From: Lojkania enalia
Lineage: Eukaryota > Ascomycota > Dothideomycetes > Pleosporales
Reading direction: 5' to 3'
Length of the DNA: 64,000 nucleotides
NCBI GenBank assembly: GCA_010094045.1
Contig: ML986667.1
Location: forward strand, 4,982 to 68,981
The notes beneath the pieces were generated by a model that searched no databases, had not been told where the DNA came from, and saw only the letters and a list, made by a program, of their open reading frames with translations. Shown piece by piece: positions 55,839 through 64,000 of this stretch. Position 1 is the first letter of the stretch, and every line of letters starts with the position of its first letter. The translations under genes and the position numbers were made by a program.

Positions 55839-58800
55839 GTTTTTTTTTTTTTTTTTTTTTGGTTTCTTTTTTCCCGGAGCTTTGTATGTGAGAGAAGATT
55901 TCTGCGACTGGGACGCTGAGAGAGAGGGTATATGGAATATTGGAATATCAATTGCGTGGTGCGGATGAGGGACCTTAGTTACCTTAGGTGGGCAAAGAAA
56001 ATATATGGTGCGTAAGTCGAGGTATGCATACATGAAGAGCACAATGCATGGTCCATAGGCGTCTTTTGCGGTTTTCGCAAACATCTTCACTATTCGAGGA
56101 CATGAGATACAAGAAATGCTGTTCTCTAGAACTTCATTCCCCGACTTCTGAAAATGAGATAAATAAAATAAAGGGGTTTGAATGTGAGGTTTCTAGACTT
56201 TGTTGCGATGTTTGATATATATATATATATCGTTGCGAGGTAGGCTGGGAATGTAATCAGCCTTCCCATGCTGCAGTAATACAAAGATTCTAGGAAACAC
56301 ATTTTTCCGTTCTTGAATTGTTATGTCTAACATCGCCTACATGCCTCCTTCTCATAAAACAATCCACACAATCACCACCACCCTCTCACGCAACCAATTT
56401 AAAGACATCGAACCATCATATTCGTAAAGCAGAAGAAACGCTACCCTAGCCATATTATCTATACCACGAATATCCTCCAGCACGACACCTAAACCCCATC
56501 AAACGTTTTAACTCCGCTGTGAAGCAAGTCCAGATTATTTTTCGAGCTCAATTAAGACAGAACTGCAATGAGGATTTGACAAGTCTGCCGAGTACGATTT
56601 CCTACTACTGTACGGTAGTAAGTTATCCGGTTGCAGGTTGTATCGAATACCGCCGCACGATATAAAATCACGCCGGATATCGGCTGATGTATCCCTTTCC
56701 TGTGTATATAAATGTGGCCTACTGGCCATCCTCAATCGAACCAGTTCAGTTCCTCGTACCTCTCCCTGAAACAAGATTCCACTCTCACCACAAGAACAGT
56801 GCCTCTAGTCGAATGCTTTCACGCAAAATTTTACAACGAATAGTGTTAAATCCTTAGCACCCAAATCTCTAGACTACTTTGCGGTAAGAGACAGCATAGT
56901 GCACTATTCTAGCGGGACCAATGCCCCGTCTCTTATATATTCCTACGTCGAACTAAGTGCGGCTAGTCGCTAAGAGTATACTCGAGATTGTATCAATGAG
57001 CAAGTATGCGTCACGTGTTCTCCCAACAAATAAGGCATCCCACTACCTTCTTACGAAAACCAATTCGGTCCTGAACAACTCTTTTATATCTACTGGTTTC
57101 CGCGAGTTGGTGGCAACTAACTGTCTCAATATGTGAGATGGATGTTCTAAGTTGAAGTATATGTGGGAATGCGGTTGTTCGAACATGGTCAAGCATGTAA
57201 AGTGAGGATAATGAAGTAGTGCTTCCGCAATTGATTATGGAATTTTGGACTGTGATTTTTTAACTAATGTTGTGTGGAACGGTAGTAGCTAGAAGTGAGT
57301 AGCTACGGATGATACTGTTGACGGAAAACGCGGCTGATGAAGACGATGATGGTCGTGATGCTAGAATGAGGTTTCAGAGCCGGAGGTGCAGGTTGATCTT
57401 TAGAATATTGCATATGATGCATCCATCTTATGTCTGTGTGTATCTCCTTGGAATACAACCTTCGAGGGTTGTCTGCGCTAGATGTTCCGATGCCTAGATG
57501 GAGAATGGCCAATGTGAACATGGAGCTCTTGCGATGGAAGTAGCTGCAGAGTGTCAGCACTTTCTATGTAGATAATAGCATTATCTCCAGTGTGTTGATG
57601 CTGCGTGTGAGTCGGCGTGATAGGACAAGAGGCTCTAGTCCCTCGGCTCAACGTCGTAGACTGACGCAACATTTACCTTCAAGCACGCAGCGACTCGAAC
57701 GAACCGAACACGCTAACCTGTGAGATCAAGACACATATGTGAGAGTTGTTTTCCACCTTCAATCTGTGTTCGAAAGAGCAGGGTATGAAGCTCTTTCAGA
57801 TTAGGGAAGCACTTTCCAAACTCAATAGGAGGAACTACGGACCTCGAGACTGCAGCATTTGTTGCACTCGCGTCCGGAGGTCCGCACACACTAGTGTGAC
57901 GCTCTGTGGACGTTGCGTTTGGTGCGTGATAACGTTCTCCGCCGCGCTGATTCTTCCCCTAGGTCGATTTCCTGCATAATGGCTGAGTCCGGTGGCTAGA
58001 TCTGCAGGTCGGAATCTGCCAGCATAATCGGAGATGCTCGCCATTTGGTTCCTGAGAGAGGGCTATCATGAGTAGTTGATGAGCATGGACTCTATCAGAT
58101 GCAAGACATGAAGGCGCGGCCGGATTCTATTGAGGGCTAACTTACGTATACCCGTAAGGATTGAGGCTGGGCACGAAGGCAATGGCGAAGGCGTTTGACG
58201 CTATCTCAGCCATGGCATGGCCGTTGAGCACAAGATAAACCCGGTGATGGTGGGCAGCGGGAAGGAGTGTGTGCCAACATGAGCTTTTAGCAATGAGAAA
58301 CTAGCTCGTAGAATGATCCGATGAAATAAGAGTATGCCGTCGGTGTCGAAAACTGTTGTTTGGCCTAGGATCCCCCAACGCAAGACCATTTCTTCCCCCC
58401 TCTTATCATCTAAAGAACGAGCAGCGAGCAAAGATATCCAAAGAAAGGAACGAATTGGCCAATGTAGCGGTGAGGTAAAAGTGACTGGAACCCCTACTCA
58501 TTGGAACGCGTCTGAAACTTGTAGCTCGCCAAGCAAGACCCTTGGGAGGGGGGCGTATGCGGAGACAGCGCTCTGGAAGGTATAAGACGATCAATTATAC
58601 AGTAGAACACACGTTCGCGCATGCAGGTGTAGGGATTGCCTGAAATCTTATTCCAGAAATGCCTTAGGTAAGCGATCAGCTGTCTAGAGACTGGAACCAG
58701 TCGGGCAATCACGTTCTCACCCAGCAACTACCCTCTAGAAGACTGTTATCCCCGCTCCGCATCCTTCCAGCCTCAGCTAATCAAGCTTCTTGCCCAGATT

Positions 58801-61800
58801 CTCAGCTGCTCTATTCAACAACTCACTACCAGGAAAACGCTCGGGGTGCGGAATGAGGTATAGGGATAGGGGAGGCTTAGCTCATCGTGTGCTTGCGCTT
58901 GCGCTTGTACTTCTGCCTACGCATTTGGCAAGGGTGGCGAATCGAAAATGCTCATGCTCATGCCAAAGTGCGGAAAGAATCCGGACTCGGTATTGGGTTG
59001 GACATTGGCCTTGGCATTGAGTACAGAAGACAGACTTTGCTGCATGTAGCCGCAATTTCCGCTCCGAAGTGTACCTGTGCGACTTCGGGGAGGCTGGGAT
59101 TTGCTATTCATTTTCGACGAAAAGTAAAACGAGCATCGCGGCGAGACACTTTGCATGCCTGCAGGTAGTCGCTTATCTCCCAAATTTGGAGTTACAACAG
59201 CAATGTTGAGTCGCAGTGTAAAGGATATGACGAATGGGAATTGAGGGGTGATATGCAGCCTTAATACGGCGGACATCGTGTTGGGGAATTCCGAGATAAA
59301 GCTCCAGTCCGCCCAGACTAGAAGATAAGGATTTTATGAAAACAAATTGAGTCTCGCTGAAAATTAGGCTGTAGATGCGCAGTAGACTGCAGCTAGGATA
59401 CTGAAGTTGCTGCTCCAATGGTAGGATGATAGACTCGGAGGATGTCATGAGGAAAGCATGCACACCCCCATACATATCTCCAACGCCTCCTCTTTGGCTG
59501 TGCATCCATGAGAAGTTGCTGACCAACTGCCGCTGAGGTTGCAGGGTCTCGAGAACCTGATTGTGGCATTCGTAATCCGGTGCGCTGGTCCTGGACCCCT
59601 AATCCCAATTTATAAACATGCGTAACCTCCACATTGAGTTCAGCTTCGGGCCGCCATTGATTCTATTCGCTAGGATCTCAAATCAAGGTAACTTAGATCC
59701 GTGAAGCGGAAACGAAATGTTGGGTCTTCTCTGCATCTGCATGTGAAGGTAGGCATAGCAATTCTTTCCAATTGGTTGCAATCAAGTTTCCTGCCATGTA
59801 AATCCTAAGCACTGGTAAGGGGGATCAAGTAATCTATTGATAGAGGAGCACGTCTAGTGGATGTAAGACGGGATGGAAACGGGGGCGATCCCGCAACAAC
59901 TGACCATATGATGCAGAATGCAAAGGAAGTCCCTGTTGTAGAAGTCGACGAGTAGTACTTCGTGGAAAGAGCTGTAGGTCCCAATACTGCGCGTAACTCG
60001 AAGCTAAGCAAATATGCTAATAGTTGCTAGCTGTCGCCGTCTAGTTGACACGCAATTGTTACGCTTGACAGCAATAGCCCGTCGTACACAGATGTCCGGG
60101 GGAACGACCATAGAAAAGGGTTGCTCGAATCATAGTGTTTGGAGGTTAACGCGAGGTTGTTGCGCATGGGCGTCTCAGCCATTTACGGATAGCAGCGGGA
60201 CCACAGGAACCCTAAATAGTCGGGCCGCCCCAAAGGGGTTTAGCAAGCCTGCCAAGTCGGGTAGGGGCCGCGTTGCTGGCTGTGTCTCGGTCGGCGCGCT
60301 GCAGACAGACAATTATTATTCCTTATTCTCCAATGCATGATTTCTGGGTTTTGGCACTCCGGGCTTGAACTCGGGCGGGAGCATGAGTTAAAATCACTGG
60401 GCAAGTTGATACAGGCCCGAGCTTAGCACACCCAATTTATGACATCAAACTCACCACATATATACCAAAGAAGGAGAAACTAGTGAAAAACCGTTGCCCA
60501 GAGATGATGGGAGGAACGTGGACGAAGGGGGCGCCGCCCCGAGGACCCTTCCGTCAATTGACAGGATGAAGCTTGCGTGTGTTGAAACAGACACACGGCG
60601 ATGTTGTTGAGCATTATTCTAGCCCTCCACTTCCAGGCTGACGCGGTCAAGATGCGCCATTCGTGCTCTGCAGTTCCTTTCCAAAGAGGCTCTGCGGTCG
60701 GGCCTGTGCAGGTTGTCGTCGCTGCGAAGACCCGGTGCAGTGGGATATGACGCACGTGCCAGGAAAGCTGTGTATTAGGAGCTGGGGAAGGTACAAAGCG
60801 AGAGCGACTTCACGGATGACATTGGGACTGGAAAATTCCAAATTTACAACTGCCTTGTTCCCCGGCGATTTTGAAGCGCTCAGCGAGCACCCTCCCGGAC
60901 CTGGGCGTCATATTGGCGTCTGCAGTGGCAGTGGCCTGGTGCTCGTGGAGCAGGACTCGATCGGGATCGGGACTATGCCGAATCGGGCGACCCCACTTTC
61001 GCTAATCTCATCTGAAGCAGCCGCCCGGAATTGGCGATTGGGAATACCATTTGGATCTCGTCCGGGCTCTAGGCCTACGCGCGGCGGCGAACTTGCAGAT
61101 GCTTTGTGCCTGACCATGATGCTGGCCGTGGGCGACTACTAGCAGCTGTCCTCACCTCACCAATGATATGCCGTCACCGCATTGTTCCCTGGTACTGCCG
61201 GCGGCACCTCATTGACGGAAATGCGCGCGAACTGTCATTGCCCTCTCTCCGCCCGGCATTTGTCACAGACCAGCGAGGCTCCAGCTCTAGCTCTGCCCGA
61301 GCTCCTCTGTGCCACGGTCGGGGAGCGCACTGTACATGCTGTTCGGGGATGTGCCTCGAAGCATGACAGTCCGAGTTTAATAACAACCCAACAAACATAG
61401 GATGGATGGCGTTCTCTCCCATGGGTTGCGTTAGTGGCTGCCCGTTGCTCTGCGGGGCCTGGAGCTACGCTCGCCAGGGCATGTGCTTTGGAGCTCGTGT
61501 CAGAGGCCGTCCACTACTACGCCTATTCTTTTGTGCTGTTCGACGACCTCACACAAGACACGGCTTTCGAGCACAACACAGTGCAGTGTAGTCGGTCTTG
61601 CTGCCGAAAGCAACGGCCACTATCCCCCCGCCCCCGGGAAATGCCACGCTGGGAGGCTCAAGCGTCTCCTTTAGCAGCGCCCGTCCATGTTCCAATGTCG
61701 AATCTAGGGGCGCCATCATTAATGCCAGCCACAAGCCGAAGCAGCGCTTAGCAGTGCTTTGCAGCGATACAGCGGATGATGGCGGCGTGACATAGATGGT

Positions 61801-63065
61801 ATGTAGGCTCTTTTGTTTCGCAGCCCGCGCACGCCGTCTCAGACTCGTTTATCGGGCTAGGGGTGCCACAAGATCCTAGCGCCCTCGATCGCAAGCGCAG
61901 CCAAGCATCTTGCGGCGGCGGCGTCGTCGTCGTCGTCGTCGTCGTCGTCTTCGTCTTCTTCTTCTCCGATGCTGCTGCTACTACTGCCGCTGTCGTGATC
62001 AGAGAGAGGCCCGCTCGAGGGAGCCGAGGCATGCTGCTGTGGTCTGCGCCTGGCGTGGGCCAGGCGTGTGCTAGCCTCCGCGACGGCGGGCGTACCAACA
62101 ACCCCCCTCCACAGCTATCGCCGCCGACCCGCGCGACGAGCTGCAAAAGCCGTCTCGAGGAGCGGCGAGAGGGGGGCTGCAGGGTGCGCGGATGAAGGAC
62201 CTGCTCTCATAGGGCATCCTGAGCTGCTGGCTACCTGCCTCAGTTCCTTTTATTTTGCACACCCCTCGCCCCCAGCTATCCGACCTCTGCCAGTCTCTGA
62301 CCGCGAGCCAGCCAGCCATACGTCCCATTTGCTCCCCTTGTGCGTCTTCAAAGCTCTTGTTATTAGACAAGACCGCAAGCACTGCCCTGGCGCGCGCTCT
62401 CTCTCTCTTCGCATGCGCACAAGCTCGAGCTCATCACTCAAGCCCTCGCCGTCACCTTGCCAGACCTCAGGTCATATCGTCGCGTTCGGTCTTGTCTCCC
62501 GTCGGCCGGCTCGGTTGCAGCTCGGACGCACAGCCTGATTGACGCAGCCCACGCTTCCCGCCCGCATCGAATTCTTGGAGAAATCCCCTGCCAGAACTCG
62601 ATCTCGGGGCCGCGATCTCAAGACCCCGAACCTCTCCTCCCATCTCGCATCTTAGCCGCTCCCCCCATCGCACGCCGGTAGTCTCTAGGATCCTGCCAAC
62701 ACCATCGATTGCCACCATCCTCGGTTTGGTTGCTCTGCGCCTGTGCCCTGGCCTTGGAGGCGTCCGTTTCTTAGCTCCATTCCTCGCCGACCCATTCTTA
62801 GGCCTCTGCTCACCACGTCCCGTCCCCGGCCTGGACGGCTGCCTCTCCATCCCCTTCCCCTCGCTCTCCATTATCGTCCCACCTCTTTTTCCCTCGTCTT
62901 TTCAGCTGTGTCCTTGGATGCCTAAACATTGGTCGCCGTTGGCCCCGTCGTGCTGTTTTTCGTCCAGGGTCGTGTCAGCAGCCGCCCTTCTCAGTGGTCG
63001 ACGCTCTACCCCGCGCCACATTTGCGCATTTGCCACAGTCTAGTCCAGCCGTCTCGTCGACCACA
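55839..63065. other. Long intergenic region, about 7.2 kb, no supported gene
   Basis: The longest gene-free stretch of the window. Open frames are up to 159 codons but lack domains and overlap on both strands. The first 5 kb is of mixed, lower GC; the last 1.5 kb is C-rich with CGT/GTC triplets at about 61918-61958 and is probably the promoter and long 5' leader of the final gene. A short TA dinucleotide run is near 56215-56230. No tRNA was recognised. An inverted repeat CTCGGGC...GCCCGAG is at 60370-60421. Confidence 0.5.
61919..61960. repeat. GTC triplet microsatellite
   Basis: About eight to ten copies of GTC/CGT, grading into CTT triplets, upstream of the final gene. On the opposite strand it reads as GAC. 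Simple repeat. Confidence 0.8.
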
Positions 63066-64000
63066 ATGCCGCCTGTCAGGACGCTGCCGACATCAGCGAA
63101 GCCGCTCAAGACCGAACGGACTCATGAGGAGAATCAGGAACGGTATGTTGCCGTCTCTTTGCGTCAATGCCTCGTTGGCTGGTCGCTGATTTTCTCTTCG
63201 TAGAGCATACATTGCCGCCTCTAGGCGAAGCGACCGCAGCCTCGAAGCGCGGATTGAATCAGCGCGTCGTGCATCCGAAATCCACAAGAAGCGAACTGGT
63301 CGCGGATTGCGCGTGACCGAGCAAGATGTCGCCAACGAAGAAATGTATGAGGAAGAGGAAGAAGATATGCCCACCCAGTTCCAAAGACTGAGTGCGCATT
63401 TCCACACCAACTCTCTCCTTTTCAATCGCAAACTGTCAGATTACATTGCAACACAAACTGCAGTGAGGAACCAGTTTCTCCAGCAGTACTCCGCACTGCC
63501 CTTGCAGGGGTTTGGACAGCAATTCCCATCCAATTTGGCACAGGTCCCTAGCCAAACCGTCAATCCATACATGACGCAGCAACAGATGGCGTTTCCGCAA
63601 ATGTTCAATCGCACTCCACAGACTTTCAATCAATCTTCTCCTCCATACAGCCCACAAACTTTCCATCAGCCTCAGCTGCACCACCGCCAGGCTCCTTATT
63701 CCATACCTCAACGCCCGCAAGCACACCAACGCTCGGCTTCGATCCCGACGTTCCCGTCCGCCCCAGGCTTCCAACAGACTACGCAACTTGCAAGCCCTAC
63801 TACCGAAACATCATATGGGGAAGGACAACGAAGGATGTCATTACCTCCTCAAATCTTAGAACAATCTACACCCCAGATGACAGATGACCTGACGCGCCCT
63901 CCTTTATCACAATCAACAACATCTCAGAGCGGGCCACAGCAGGCTAGTTCGCTGCAGCGCAAAGCATCTTGTGGCTCGACAACACCTCCGTCAGCACATG
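63066..64000 (+). CDS. Conserved fungal protein of unknown function (5' part, runs off the window)
   Basis: Exon 1 is 63066-63142 and exon 2 begins at 63204 and is open to the last base, so the gene is truncated by the window edge. The join gives MPPVRTLPTSAKPLKTERTH, EENQER-AYIAASRRSDRSLE and ARIESARRASEIHKKRTGR, a basic, strongly conserved N-terminus that I recall from many Pezizomycotina hypothetical proteins. An acidic patch (EEMYEEEEEDMP) follows, then a Gln/Pro/Ser-rich low-complexity region for at least 170 residues. The 61-base intron is ordinary. Nuclear localisation is plausible from the basic N-terminus; function unknown. Confidence 0.8.

Noticed and set aside
57690..57730. TTCGAGTC-like sequence resembling a tRNA T-arm on the minus strand
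   Set aside because: No matching A box, acceptor stem or anticodon arm could be placed around it.

Overview
This window is nuclear DNA of a filamentous ascomycete (Pezizomycotina). The evidence is many short spliceosomal introns (mostly 45-80 bases, GT..AG with two GC..AG cases), intron-bearing versions of conserved fungal genes (CP2/grainyhead factor, Zn2Cys6 factor, AcrB-like protein, eIF3e, EXO1, CCR4, SEC14, TMA16, mL49) and a dispersed single 5S rRNA gene. The class cannot be fixed from this sequence. Exon structures below were built by hand from reading frame, splice signals and remembered family sequence; no alignment was run.

Layout. 1-4 kb: CP2-type transcription factor (+). 4-8.2 kb: gene-free, with simple repeats and a diverged tandem duplication. 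8.2-17.1 kb: coiled-coil (possible kinetochore) protein (-), three-KH RNA-binding protein (+), BTB protein with a Cys cluster (+), MAM33/p32 (-) and mitochondrial citrate carrier (+). 17.8-20.6 kb: Zn2Cys6 regulator (-). 23.1-23.8 kb: monooxygenase-like small protein (+). 24.7-27.7 kb: AcrB-like membrane/coiled-coil protein (-). 29.4-32.7 kb: hot-dog [12 protein letters not shown] (-), LYR protein (+), SAM methyltransferase (-). 34.2-41.1 kb: CCR4 deadenylase (+), SEC14 (+), a divergent amidoligase-like protein (+). 41.1-44.3 kb: gene-poor tract with decayed, probably paralogous coding fragments (-). 44.3-47.5 kb: TMA16 (-) and EXO1 (+). 47.5-53.2 kb: AT-rich desert with a broken reading frame and a divergent but structurally coherent 5S rRNA gene (-). 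53.2-55.8 kb: mitoribosomal mL49 (-) and eIF3e (+). 55.8-63.1 kb: no supported gene. 63.1 kb to the end: the 5' part of a conserved fungal protein of unknown function (+).

Several genes sit head-to-head over short shared upstream regions: TMA16/EXO1, mL49/eIF3e, MAM33/citrate carrier and [12 protein letters not shown]/LYR protein. The last two pairs join predicted mitochondrial proteins. Apart from such pairs the genes are ordinary housekeeping and regulatory loci and do not form an evident pathway cluster. The least explained material is in the two gene-poor tracts at 41-44 and 47.5-53 kb.
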